This document shows, piece by piece, positions 48,792 through 60,726 of a stretch of DNA of 64,000 nt; within the stretch, counting starts at the first letter, position 1, and every line of letters starts with the position of its first letter. A program made the translations under genes and the position numbers. The DNA comes from Oenanthe sinensis (lineage: Eukaryota > Streptophyta > Magnoliopsida > Apiales > Apiaceae): positions 8,577,886-8,641,885 of the forward strand of contig CM053800.1 of NCBI GenBank assembly GCA_028671895.1, read 5' to 3'. The notes under the pieces were generated by a model. It ran no database searches, was not told the DNA's origin, and saw only the letters and a program-made list of their open reading frames with translations.

Positions 48792-51700
48792 CTAAGAAAA
48801 TAAAGCCAACACATTGGAAAAATCGGCCGATAATCGGTGACAAGCTTGTCCGGGTGGAGCACTCATGTTCACAAAACAAGCAACTTGATAGAGCACAACA
48901 ACACAACCTTCACGGAGTGTCCCACTAGTAACCGCGGAGTGTGTTCTCTTATCATTCCACATTGTGACTGTAACAACCCGGATATTTTTCAAAATTTAGT
49001 TTTATTATTTAAATATTTTATTGGTTTTCTCAAAAGAGGAGGAATAAAATTTTTATATTTTATTCTAGTTGGATGCACTTCCATATTTTTATTATTATTT
49101 TAGTAATTATATCAGTTCAGTTTAAAATTTTGTTATGTTATTTTACTGATCAGGTCTGTATCTCGAGTCGGTATTTTTCTTTGGGTAAAAATTTTATTTG
49201 GGTAAATTATTTGAATATTCAAAATTTAGTATTTTTATACTTTTGAATATTCGAAATATTTAAATATTTTGGAAATTTATTATTTTTAATTCGTTTTAGA
49301 AATAATAAAATTTATATTTTCCTTATAGAATATTTTTATAAATTTTGAGATTATTTAGAATTATTTAGAGATTAAAATAATTTTTAGTTATATGTTTTAT
49401 AATTTATAAAAGATTTTTTTAAAAAAAAGTTTTTTTTAATATATAAAACCTAATCTACCCGTACCCCACCCCCAGTTCCCCCAACCCCAATTATCACTCT
49501 CTCTCTTTGTTTCTTCTCACCCCTCCCGTGTCTGCCTATTTTTTTTCCTCTCCCCCCCTGCTTCCTAACCTATTCACTCGCCCCTGCTTTCTACTCACAC
49601 GACCGCGCACGCACCTCTCCTTTCGCTGGTTGTCGCCTTCCGTCTCCGTTTTCTGTTTTATGGTACGTTTATATTTATATTTAAAATTTTCAAAATTCAT
49701 ATCTTACGAACCATGCATCCAATATTCGATATCTATATATATAAATGACCAGCGCTTTAAGACCTACACATATGTATAATTTTGGTTAAGTTTTGATAAG
49801 ATTATTTTCTGGGCAGGTTTTCATTTTTAATTTATTTAGGAGTATAGAAAGGGGATTTGATGATGGTGATCAAGCTAGGAGGCAGTACAGCACGTGTTTG
49901 TACATGAGGATTAATTTCGGATTTTTCTGAGAATATTTTCCGGACATCAGAAAAGACCCGTGGGGTGTTCGTAATTAATCTTTTGGTAAGTTTTTCCTGA
50001 CTCAACGCTTGTAAACATTCGGGCATGTTAGTTTATATATATTAATTTCATAATTTTTAGAGATTGTTTTTATACTACAGGTAGTTACCTATTAGCCGGA
50101 TTTTTGGGTTTATATTTTTATTTATTGGTTTGTTGAATTTGAGGTGAGTTTTCTTGTTAATAGGAATATGTCTGAGATAAATATATAAATATAGTTAAGT
50201 TATACACGCTCGTGGAATATAGCGACGTACTTCAAGGATTAAAGTATTGTCTTATGTTTGACTATAGAAGTAGACGCGCGGACTCGATCTCGATAGTTCA
50301 GACTCGTAGCAACCGCATGAGCGTCAGATCGAAGAATTATTAAATGGTGATACCGTGAGACGGAATTATGTTACTTCGACCGTACGTAATTGCTAAGGAC
50401 CAAAGGCAAGTATCTTCACCTTGATAATCTTAAACACTTTTATTTTATTGTTTCGATTATTCATATCATGATAAATAGTTATTGTTCAGAACTATTTATG
50501 ATTCATGTTTTATTCTGTGCATCAGAGTTACTTGTTATTCGTACTCTGAATATTGGAAATTGATTATAATAAGCACATCATATCCAGTGTTATCGTAGTA
50601 AATAACGAGGATATGGTCTGTATTTGAAATTAAGCATACCTTATTTTATTTGAGGTTGCTCTATTGGATTGAAATTTATGTAGCGTAAGTGGCCATGGAG
50701 TAGGTCCAGCGGAGTTAAGGAGGATATGGTAACCAATCCATCTTCCTATAGGCTAACATTACTTGCCTATTTTGGTACCTATATTTTGAAATCCTTGTTA
50801 TATCTATGGGTATAGAAATGTACCGATGAGCTATAAAGGGGTCCTATTGCTTTTGAACCTGATCAGGGGGCAATAGTGTTTATTTGTGTTGGTATCCAAT
50901 CCATATTGCCTGTGTGGCTATTATATATTGATTTTGAGCAGTTGATTCATTTTGATGACATACTGCATTGTTTCAGTTGAAATAAACTGTGATTTATTTA
51001 CTGTTCAGTTTTCATAATAAATTGTGTTATATTCCGTTTTCTATACAGATCTCATATCTTGATTTAACTTCAATTGTTCATATACTTGCTGAGCATTTCT
51101 TTGGCTCACTCTTGCTTTTCATCATACACTTTTCCAGACAGGATGAGAAAATATTAGCCTTTCAGAAAAAGTAGATCGACGAGATTTATACGCGTAGCTT
51201 GGAAGAAGAAAGTAAGATGTTTTTACGAAGAAGTTTTCGATCCAGAAAGTCTGTATCTAGCTGGAGTAAGTTTTATTTATATATTGGTATATTATATATT
51301 ATATATATTTCTTGTTATAGACCCGTCCTAACTGCTGGTATACTTTTTCTCGAAGTTATACCGGTAATATAAGATTGGTTTAAAGAGATTGTAGAAATCA
51401 ATTGTGGAATTTTATGGATGGGGTCACAAACGAGATTTGATTTGATTATTTGAGGTTTATAATAATTGATAATTGGTTTTTGGATTCTTGTTTCTAGAAC
51501 TATAATCTAAAAGATCTCGGTAATTGGGGTCGTAGCTGTAGTTTTCAGATATTGAATGACTACAGGTGGTTTAAAATATTATTAAACAGGTGATTTTATA
51601 TTGAGGATTTTCACGTGACGACCAGATCCCTGACCCCGGATTTGGGGGCGTTACAGTGACGGGAATGGAAGTCGACCCATCATAGAGAGTAAATTTTGTA

Positions 51701-52275
51701 AACCATACTCGACCTTCACGCTTGTTAACATCATCACCCCTTAAGTGCGACACCCAACCCTTCACATATTGAATGCGCATTTGGTCGCGTGTGCAACCCT
51801 CCTGAGGCCTCAAATTTAAAATGTCGGCAATCCTATCACAATATTCAAGAGAGCCACCATCCCAATTGGAAAGTTTCCATGGGCCTTCGGGTGTGTCCTT
51901 GCCTAAGTTCAAGATCGGAATGAAGTAAGGTGTGACATTATACGCCTCCCTTTCAAGCCTATCGCCACGCCTAAACCAATAGCAAGCTTCGGCCCAATTC
52001 TTAGACCTATAAGCTTCCTCTTCAAGGGAGTACAAGTTAGGATCTTCTTCTTCCACAAGGGGTGGTGGCTCACGTATTTCATTGAATTGAAGGAATTTGT
52101 TGTTTTAATCATAATTTTTACATATTTCCTCCAACTCGCTAAGTGTTGGTGACTCATAAAATCCATCTCCTATGGAGTACGAGTCACTAACATGCGATAC
52201 CGAATCCGAGCCGCTATCGTGTGACAACACTATTGAGTTGCTAATATGTGAAATCGAGTCCGAGGCATGCTCCAT
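48792..52275 (-). pseudogene. OB-fold-like gene of the MULE, split by a solo LTR
   Basis: The minus frame from ATG 52275 (MEHASDSISHISNSI) has one in-frame TAA (52107-52105), then continues (VEEEDPNLYSLEEEAYRSKN, RPQEGCTRDQMRIQYVKGWV, WFTKFTLYDGSTSIPVT). It is interrupted by the LTR at 51655-48969 and resumes in frame (MWNDKRTHSAVTSGTLREGC ... LSADFSNVLALF) to a stop at 48792. The beta-strand-like core FTLYDGSTSIPVTMWND followed by LREGCVVVLYQV resembles OB folds of RPA1-like single-stranded-DNA-binding proteins. That match is by pattern only. Strand and position suggest an accessory ORF next to the transposase. Confidence 0.65.
48969..51655. mobile_element. Solo LTR (2.7 kb) inside the MULE
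   Basis: Ends TGTAACAACCCGGAT ... TTTGGGGGCGTTACA (TGTAAC/GTTACA inverted). It is flanked by an exact 5-bp duplication GTGAC (48964-48968, 51656-51660). No gag or pol is present. Deleting it with one duplicate restores the OB-fold frame, so it inserted into that gene and recombined to a solo LTR. The TGTAAC...GTTACA ends and length suggest a Ty3/gypsy lineage. The frame at 49507-49779 is inside the LTR and not a gene. Confidence 0.92.
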
Positions 52276-52280
52276 ATCAC

Positions 52281-54812
52281 CTAAACAACAAATATCAATA
52301 AAAAAATATTAGTGGTTGCACAACAAATATATAAATCAAAAAACACAATCAAATTACTAATAATTAATCCATTACAACGCATAATCAAATAACTAACAAC
52401 TAATCCATTACAAATTGAGACTTTTTTTTCTTCTAGTCTAGTTGGACAATTCCTTTTGTCATGTCCTTGCATCCCACAATGTTTGCACCTCCTTGTAGGT
52501 TTCTCCTTGCCAAGGGATTCTACGTGTCGCTTCAAACGAGGTTCTTTTTTTCTTCCTTTGGTTTTAGATATAATAGGATCAAGGATTGGCTCATTCATAT
52601 TCCCACCACTTGCATTATCCATCTTCGTACCAATATCAACTCCATCAACACTCATGTTCTCGAGAATTGGTATCTCCCTATTCATCAAATTGACAGCGTA
52701 ATCATAGTGTTCCTTAGATGCAATACTACTTTGACAAAAACTCATTGTGAGCATTGTGATGTTGTTGAATCTCTCGGTTGAAGTCATCTCATGGGATTCA
52801 TCAATATTCAAATCATAAGGCAATACACCATTTACTTTATTAGCATTTATAATCGAACGCCGAGTTATGAATGATTCGGGAATAATGGAATATTTTTCTT
52901 ATTTAGAATGGCCAAAATGTGTCGACAAGGGATACTCAAATGTTGAAACATTCTACACATACACATTCCTGTTAATGCCACTTTGTTAAATGCAACATGA
53001 TAATACGTCCTCTTATCGGGATCCGATAATGGCCTAAAACATGTGTAATAGGTATCCAAGTCACCTTCCAACTCCCCTTCCAAACACGCTTGTTTGTTTT
53101 TCATAACAAAGTACTTGGAAGCCTCAACCAATTGTTGTTGAAATCTTTTAAACATCTCCTTTGTGTAAATCTTGAAAGCATGATACTCCAAAGCGGTGTT
53201 CATCATCATAGAACGTTTTTTTATGTTTGGTTTCAAAATCTTCTTCTTTCACACGCATAAATTATCTTGCAATGGCTTTTTGAGCATTTTCGATGAATTC
53301 TTTCATCCCAGTAGCAGAACTCACATAACTATCAAAGAACGAATTCATCCCCTCACTTCTAGACGTTGTGTTCTGACATGCTGAAAATATGTTCAGTGTG
53401 TATACAATAATCCATTTTCCCTTCAACTCATATAAACTTTGTAACCATGGATGATCTTCTAAATGATACTTCTCAATCAAAGACACCCACCTTTCCTCAA
53501 AAATATCTTCAGTCAAAGAATTATAAATACAATCATTAAAGTCAACTTTGAATTCTGGATAGGTAGAATAGTAATGGGAAAGTTTTTTAGGGAACTTGTT
53601 ACTAATGTGCCACGAACACAACAAATGAGTTGAGTGAGGAAGTTCGGATGCAATAGCTCCGGCCATGGCTTGATCTTGATCCGTAATAATAGTCAAGGGA
53701 TACTTGTAACCCACTGCTTCTAGCCAAACACTTAAAACCCATTGAAAAGTGGTTTCATTCTCATCTCGCATTAGTGCAAAAACAAATATCACCGACTGAT
53801 AATGATGATTGACTCAGGTAAAAGGCACAAATGGCATAGCATACCTATTCGTCCTATATGTAGTGTCAAATGCCACTACATCACCAAAATTATGGTATGC
53901 CATTAAACATCGAGGGTCAACCCATACAAGACATTCTAGCCATTGCTCATCATCAACACGCGTCTTAACAAAGAATTTACCGTCGCTCTCTTCATTTAAC
54001 ACATTTAACAAATCCAAAGCTGCTTGAGCATCACTACTTTCCAAGTTTTTATTCTTATTATCACATATCACATTTCTCACCTGAGAGCTTCCAAATGATA
54101 CCTTCTCAACACCTCCACCGGTCATATTACAAAATATATTCATCACTTATTTAGCTTGAATCCCGGAACCAGTAAGTGTTTTTATTATATTCCTTGCAAC
54201 ATCGGTCACATGCCTTTCTCGTTGTACCAAGTTCATCTTATTAGGAGTAACAATTCCGTGATTGTGTTCCAATTCAAGACTACTTATTTCCCACCGACTT
54301 ATTTTCATCCGATAAATCACATTCATTCGTACTTTGCAACCATTTCTAGGAAGACAATCTCTAAGTCTTTTACCCTTGCCCTTACTACTACTTCCAAAAT
54401 TATCTTCGTCTCCATAATTATTTTTTTCATTAACATTAAAACCCGATAGTCTACATACAAACAATTGTGCATATATTTCCTTACTTTTTACATGCCTTTG
54501 TGTAGTTTGAATCTTAATAGCAAATCCATTTCTTAAAGCATAAGCCCTAAAAAAAAAATTCACCTCTACTAAACTATCAAATTTTTGATTCAAATAGGGG
54601 ACATTAACATCATCACTAAATTAACATTCCCTATTCTCATATATATCTTCATCCTCATCAATATCAAGATCAACATATTCTTCATTTTCATTTTCATCAA
54701 CATTTTTCACACCCTCATCTTCATCATCATCAATAACATTAATACATTCCTCATTTTTTTCATAATTTTCTTCAAAATCATCATTCTTAAAATCATACAT
54801 AGCATCATACAT
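52281..54812 (-). pseudogene. FAR1/MURA-type transposase gene of the MULE
   Basis: Domains in order: acidic N-terminus (54812-54624); FAR1 DNA-binding domain (FFFRAYALRNGFAIKIQTTQ, then LPRNGCKVRMNVIYRMKISR; 54600-54150); MULE transposase core (VVAFDTTYRTNRYAMPFVPF; PLTIITDQDQAMAGAIASEL; LLCSWHISNKFPK); SWIM zinc finger (CMCRMFQHLSIPCRHILAIL); and a C-terminal CCHC knuckle (CKHCGMQGHDKRNCP). In-frame stops occur at about 54621-54623 (TAA), 54147-54149 (TAA), 53814-53816 (TGA) and 53262-53264 (TAA). Frameshifts lie near 53240 and between 52865 and 52823. The family is the one from which FHY3/FAR1 regulators were domesticated. No active protein can be made from this copy. Confidence 0.93.
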
Positions 54813-54835
54813 AATATCATCTAAATTTATTGCAT

Positions 54836-54866
54836 TATCCTTTTCCTTTTCCTTTTCCTTTTCCTT
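54836..54866. repeat. (CCTTTT)n microsatellite
   Basis: About five hexamer units, just upstream of the transposase start on the minus strand. Confidence 0.9.
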
Positions 54867-55064
54867 CTATAAAACATGGCTCTTTTTGGAACTAAAAATC
54901 CGTTTAAACAATTTATCGGCCATAATGTACAAGATTTATAAACAAAAATGATACCTTTTTTGAAGATCTTGCAAAAATTGCCAGAAAAAGCTCCAAAAAA
55001 CATGAACAAATTTCAGATATGTTGCTAACTTGGGGAAAAGGGAAAGATGTGTATAAATCTGTTG

Positions 55065-55175
55065 GACATGAACGAGCCGCTGTTAAAAATCGCGGTGTGC
55101 CGCTGTTAATAATCGCGGCGTGCCGCTGTTAATAATCGCGGCTCGTATACGAGCCGCTGTTAATAACCGCGGCAC
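55065..55175. repeat. Right subterminal GC-rich tandem palindromes of the MULE
   Basis: About four units of GAGCCGCTGTTAATAATCGCGG type (one as CTCGTATACGAG inverted pair). They correspond to motifs at 44735-44810 and to the arms of the 48.6-kb palindrome. Confidence 0.75.
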
Positions 55176-55291
55176 GTCCATTTTTATTTTTAATCCTTGT
55201 CGTCCCAGCCGTGATCCAACGGCTGGGACACCATTTGCTGTCTGATTCTTAAATGACAAATGATTGCCAAGGATCAGGCCTCAAGATATAA

Positions 55292-57582
55292 TTAGAATAG
55301 TACAATAGTTAAAACAATAGAACTGCAAGGTTGGGTTCCCTCCTCACTCGTCTCTTGAAAGAAGCATAAGAAAGCATTTTTTTCTCTAACTCTCATTTTA
55401 ACTCCACAAATTAATCGTCAAGTTTTGTTGGCCCAAATTATGATCACGATTTTTCTTTGTGCCCAAATTGTATGAAATGCAGCTACAATTAATATAAAGA
55501 TAAGCTATATGATTTATATTATAAGCTATAGTTAATTATAATTATATATTAGAAATTATTTTACCTGTTGAATCTTGAATTATTTTATCATTAGTTTTTT
55601 GGAAAGACGATTCATTAAGATCTGTGTATTTTCTAATTGGGTAAGTTTTTGGCGTTTTAGTAATGCTAATTTAGAATTTGATCAATTTATTCATTCGTTG
55701 TAAATATTGTAAGAAGATTGTGAAAAAGATGCTACTATTTTTCTCACATCGTCCTTGCAAAGAAATAATTTTGTCACTACAGAATCACTGGCCAGTAACT
55801 GAGAGGCAGGAATACAATCGAGGAGGAGTTAATTAAAAAAAATACAAATTTTTTACAAATATTCGTTGTAAATTTTTTATGTTTAATGATTTAAATGTTA
55901 GTCTAATCATCTTAAATACAAATATTTTGAGAAGTTTATATTTTAGCCATAAAATATATTTTTACAATGGACAATTACAAAAATGATACCCACCTCAACC
56001 TCTTAAAATCAAAAGGGGAGAGTAATAATATCCGTTTGTCATCATTCTTTTGATACTAATGTGCTATATGGGTGCCCCATGTCAAATTTCACAACATCTA
56101 GCTACTAGTACATGGTCAAATTTCAGAAGATGGTTCTTTGATTATGTTATATACTTATACTTATTATATGTACTAGCTTATATGTACTACCTGGTGCGAT
56201 TCACGGATCGAATTCTTTTAATATTTTTTATATAATTTGAATATATTTTTATTTTTATAATAATAATTAAATTTTTGTTTAATGTTATATGTATATATTT
56301 TATATAATTTTTCATATATACTTTACTTGTATTTTAATAGGATAATTTTTGTGTATTTTATTTAAAAATGTGTTTTATTTAGAAGATTAATGTGAGATTA
56401 GTTAAGAGATTAATGTTTAAAAAGTAGGCCTAATATAACTATTCGACTCAAATACCGACTAAGGACCACTAAATTTTTAATCTTTCGGTTTTAATAATAT
56501 ACAAGCTTATAACCCGTGCGAATCACGGGATAACTAATATGTAAATAAATTGATTTTTTATTAATATTTAATATAAAATTTCATAATATTAAGAATTTAT
56601 ATTAATATTATAGGTTCTCTTATTTTATATAAATTTATTTTATTTAATATGAATATATTAGAATTTGGACCCGTGTTATAATAAATATATAATTGGGCCT
56701 AAAAAATAAAATTTTAGTTAATATAAATATGTATATAGTTAGGGCCCGTATTATAATAAGTAAATTTTTATCTAATACATGTATATTTTTTAGGCCCATA
56801 CCCCAGTAATGACCGATCGACCGACCAAAATTTTTAATTTTTTGACTATAATAATATAGTATAGAGTAAATTGATTTTCTATATATATTTTTATTGATAT
56901 TTTAATATAAAATTTTATAATATTAAGAATTTATATTAATATTATAGGTTCTCTTATTTTATATACATTTATTCTATTTAATATAAATATATTAGAATTT
57001 GGACCCGTGTTATAATAAATATATAATTGGGCCTAAAAAATAAAATTTTAGTTAATATAAATATGTATATAGTTAGGTCCCGTGTTATAATAAGTAAAAT
57101 TTTATCTAATACATATATTTTTTAGGTCAATGACGCGATACCAACCAATCAAAATTTTTAATATTTCAACTATAATAATATAGTATTGATTATAGATTAG
57201 TCTTTGGGATGAAGCTCCTCTGATTGTATCTCTTACAATCTCTGTCTTATTATGTAGACTTTGTTCTTGTCTATTTGATTAATTAGTTTATAGTTAATCA
57301 TCTCTATGATTGCATTTGTTATCTTTTTCGGCGGAATGAGAAAACATTAGAAATTGGAGAGGTTGCTCGTGTCCCTCATTTAAAATGCTGATCAAATAAC
57401 ATAACCTGGCTAGTTGGAGAAATATGACATAGATACAGGGGTGCTTGAAAGGTCTCTCCATTGTCATTAATGCCATGTCCCCCACTATCGAATCTTCACA
57501 GCTGAGGCTCGCTGAAAATGCAGGACCTGCAACATTATTTTGTACTAATATGTTGAACATGCAAACGCAACACAAGTAGCTT
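55292..57582. other. Intergenic with a 334-bp tandem duplication
   Basis: No gene recognised. 56530-56863 and 56864-57190 are two tandem copies (period about 334 bp), each with GAATTTGGACCCGTGTTATA. A hairpin CCCGTGCGAATCACGGG at about 56514-56530 with TTATAAGCTTG on its minus-strand side resembles Helitron-like 3' ends. The frame 57294-57623 has no family match. Confidence 0.6.
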
Positions 57583-58143
57583 GGTACAAACTTGGATAAC
57601 TCTATGGGCCCTTTGGAAACCAAAATATTAATAATTAGAAAATTGAGTTCGAAGGATAAACTTCAATTGGTCATTATAAGCCATACAGTTGGCACTTTCA
57701 AATTATTCATGTTAAGAAAATTCTGAGAGGGATACATATGTGTCTTGCAGTTTGCAGTTTTATCTTGTTTAAGGATATTTCGGTTACTATATAGCGTTGT
57801 ACTGTAGTTAGTTTGATACCTTGGTTATGTTATCTGATCTTAGCATCATTTGATTATGATTTTTTAATGGTGATTGGCATCATGTATTCTATTTATGTAT
57901 TTGTGCATATCTCGTCCAATATTCCTTATAACTTATAAGTGATGCTTGTCTAAACATTGTTGTAAATTTTATGCCAAACTGAAGGATTTAGCAGAACATT
58001 GGGTACCTTTCCATGATATTTTGTACAATGCCTCTATACATTCTCAACTAATTTTGATATTGGATACTCACATATTTATCGATACATGAAGAGAACAGAG
58101 GCTCTCAAGTTCACCAATACAGTCTTGGAACAACGGACATCAT

Positions 58144-59078
58144 TTAATAATCATAATCTTCAGGTGTTGCCCAGGGATACTTGAGGTAATCATTTTTGAT
58201 TTTGGAAGGATCTTTCGGTGTTGACCAAGGATACTTCATGTCTGGATCTCTAGGGAACTTTCGGAAGTTTAGGAACGGTGCCCATAGCAGTAATCTACAC
58301 ATCAGAGATATATCAATAATCATTCAATCTGAACATAGTAAATCCATGTACATGTATACAGTAATACAGATAAATAATGTGAAACAGGCCTCACCCTGGG
58401 AAGAACATGAATACAAACATGAACTGCAAATACATCTCGTAGACGTTTCTCCTGTACCACCTTATCCTAAGCCAATTCATGATAATGGGCTGCACCAATC
58501 TAACCAATATGTTAAAATTATTATATCGGAAAACTTATTAATCAGCCTTGTTATCGAAAAACAAAATTTATTGAGCAAAACTCATAATCACAGACCGGGG
58601 CAACAAGAAAATAGATGAACGCTGAAATGCCTAATGCAATCAAAACCGATATAAGGTCATCTTCATCATTTACACCAGTTACAGCAAAAGCTGGCTGAGC
58701 AACCTGTTCAATAAATTTATAAGTTAATAAAGAACTTCAACTACAGCCTTAATGCACAATTCATATACATTAAGCATTTCCTTACAGTGGTCAAAAGTGT
58801 TGCAACTTGTATGCCTATATTGGTTTTGTTTGTGGTGATGTATTCAGTAGCTTTATGGTTGAAGCTTGAAATTTTCTGTCATTCATCAGCAAAAAGAATG
58901 GTATAAAATATTTGCAAACTAAAATTGAGATATTACTAGGGAGAAGATTATTATATACCTTGTGTAGCTTAGGATTGTGGGATTGCTTTTGTTGAGAGAT
59001 AATAGATAAACATCTGCATTTTGGTGTAGAAAGAGAAGGCAGGGCCTTTGGGACATGAAAGATCAATGAGCAGCTCAT
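58144..59078 (-). CDS. NDHL: Chloroplast NDH complex subunit L (NdhL/CRR23), 5 exons
   Basis: NdhL is a small membrane subunit of the thylakoid NADH dehydrogenase-like complex used in cyclic electron flow around photosystem I. Exons 59078-58959, 58875-58786, 58703-58596, 58489-58395, 58294-58144 join in frame with GT-AG introns to 187 residues, near the size of Arabidopsis NdhL. A Ser/Lys-rich transit peptide lies in exon 1 (MSCSLIFHVPKALPSLSTPK). Then come AQPAFAVTGVNDEDD, transmembrane helix 1 (about 87-105, IALGISAFIYFLVAP), the signature PIIMNWLRIRWYRRNVYEMY, helix 2 (about 127-145), and the C-terminal WAPFLNFRKFPRDPDMKYPW and YLKYPWATPEDYDY. No defects seen. A candidate leader exon lies at 59962-60070. 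Confidence 0.93.
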
Positions 59079-59961
59079 TCTTTGAGCTTTTTATGGTTAC
59101 CTTACCTGTTTTCAATCAACTTTCATGGTACAAAATGCATTACAGAGATGAATATGGAGATGCTGATAATACTAGAAAATGAAAAGCTGCAAACCACACG
59201 AATTGATCACTTATTTGGACTTCAAGTCATCTGTATCGTGAAAATAATAAACAGATAACATGTGTTTTTATCAAATACAAAAAAACCAACTTATGAGCAA
59301 TAGACAATAGGAAAAAGTGTACCAGAACATCAAGATTTCCGAATCTAATCAAATACATAAACTCAATTTTGTGCATTTTCACATGTAACCAGATAAAACA
59401 CCCTCTTGTAAAACTAGGAGCATTATCAAGAGTACTTACTGCCATGGTTATGTTAGTTCCAAAGAAGCAGCAGTAGTTTGGTCCGACTAGAATTACTTTT
59501 TCAGTTTTCCTGGTTGTGTCAATTTAGGTAAAACCGGGGCTAAATTCAGTCACTTGTATACCCTCCAACCATTACACTAATGCTCAAGGTAATGTTTGTA
59601 TTTGCGAATTCACCAGTACATATTGTTCATTCCGTAAATCTCTTCTTATTAATAAATCTCGGAACAAAATCCGATACGAAACTACAGGCTTCTAATCAGA
59701 TAAATATATACAGGTCACATTCAATTACTCAACCAAAAAAAAAGTTAACTTTTTTGAGCAGTAGACAATGTAAAGTTATGTATCAGATCATCAACAATTT
59801 ATAATCTAATCCAATACACAGAACTCAATAACAGACAACAATACATGATCAAAACACTATAAACATGCATGTATAGTAAAAACTAGTAAAATTGCAAGTC
59901 TGATAAATTTGCATAACAAAAACATCAAGAAATGAAAATGAAACATGAACAGAGATCGAAC

Positions 59962-60070
59962 CTGAGCAGAGGCAGTGATTAAATTTATGTGGACAATAAT
60001 ATAAGAAGGAAGTGGTGTACTGTATTATATAGACACGGATGTAGAGACAGAGAAAGACAAAATTGACTGG
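59962..60070 (-). promoter_or_regulatory. Candidate NDHL promoter and non-coding leader exon
   Basis: On the minus strand a TATATAATACAGT element near 60025 is followed by CACTTCCTTCTTA and a leader ending CTGCTCAG with donor GTTCGATC at 59961. A minus-strand acceptor-like AAAACAG lies just upstream of the ATG (near 59107). The block is shared almost verbatim with 24656-24760. Confidence 0.5.
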
Positions 60071-60504
60071 AGGAGAAGACACAGTCAGTGGTGACTTGAA
60101 CTAAACTCTTCTGATCGGACTTGGGCTCTTGCTACTTTCTTATTTTGGGTTCGGCCCATGTGCTCAAAAGTTACACCCGTGTCAAGATTGGGCGTACTTG
60201 ATTCGATCCTATTCTACAAAGTCGAGATATTTTAAAGACCCGACAAGAGTGTGAATTTAATTGTGAATCAATGTTAAATTGAACTAAAAATAACACGAAA
60301 TACATGAAAATAAATATGTGAGGTTCTGTCTTTTGTGGCTCAAGAAAACAATTAATAATTTTTTAATTCATCGTCACAAAATTTACGGCTTGTAAAACAA
60401 TGATTATAAAAGATTTTGATTTTTTTTAAATGATTATAAAATATTTAAACAGGCATAAAGATATATTGTTATGTATTACTACTATATTATTATGATAAAT
60501 AATA

Positions 60505-60726
60505 TACAGAAAACCTCTATAAATTAATAATCTTGGGACTGACAAATTTTATTAATTCATTGAGATTACTGACAAATTTTATTAATTCATTGAGATTATT
60601 AATTAATCGAGGTAAAAAATGTACGGTTACTATTATGTTGTGTTGCTTTTATGTTGGGATAAAAATTCTGTATTGAAAATATTAATTCATCTTGAATTAA
60701 TAATTTATCGATTATTAATTAATCGT
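60505..60726. mobile_element. AT-rich short insertion, absent from the paralogous copy
   Basis: Compared with 27170-27210 (ATATACATTAG ... GTAGTCGGTAAT), this copy has about 220 extra bases. They begin AGAAAACCTCTATAAATTAA, contain two copies of ACTGACAAATTTTATTAATT, and end TTATTAATTAATCG. Likely a MITE; related text occurs at 6095-6235. Confidence 0.55.

Larger units (their letters stand above)
44628..55282. mobile_element. 10.7-kb Mutator-like element (Kaonashi-type MULE)
   Basis: Long terminal inverted repeats (about 108 bp: 44628-44735 and 55170-55282, starting GGGGCCTGATCCTTG / GAGGCCTGATCCTTG) share GTTGGATCACGGCTGGGACG. A 9-bp duplication with one mismatch flanks it (AAAATATAA 44619-44627; AAGATATAA 55283-55291), the MULE signature. 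Four gene remnants lie inside: plant mobile domain (+), C48/Ulp1 protease (+), OB-fold-like protein (-) and FAR1-type transposase (-). Ulp1-carrying MULEs are known as Kaonashi elements. All genes carry stops or frameshifts, so it now depends on relatives elsewhere. Confidence 0.93.

Noticed and set aside
49507..49779. 90-codon plus-strand frame
   Set aside because: Entirely inside the solo LTR and low-complexity at its start.
57294..57623. 109-codon minus-strand frame
   Set aside because: No family signature and no splice-compatible link to NDHL; it lies just outside the duplication.
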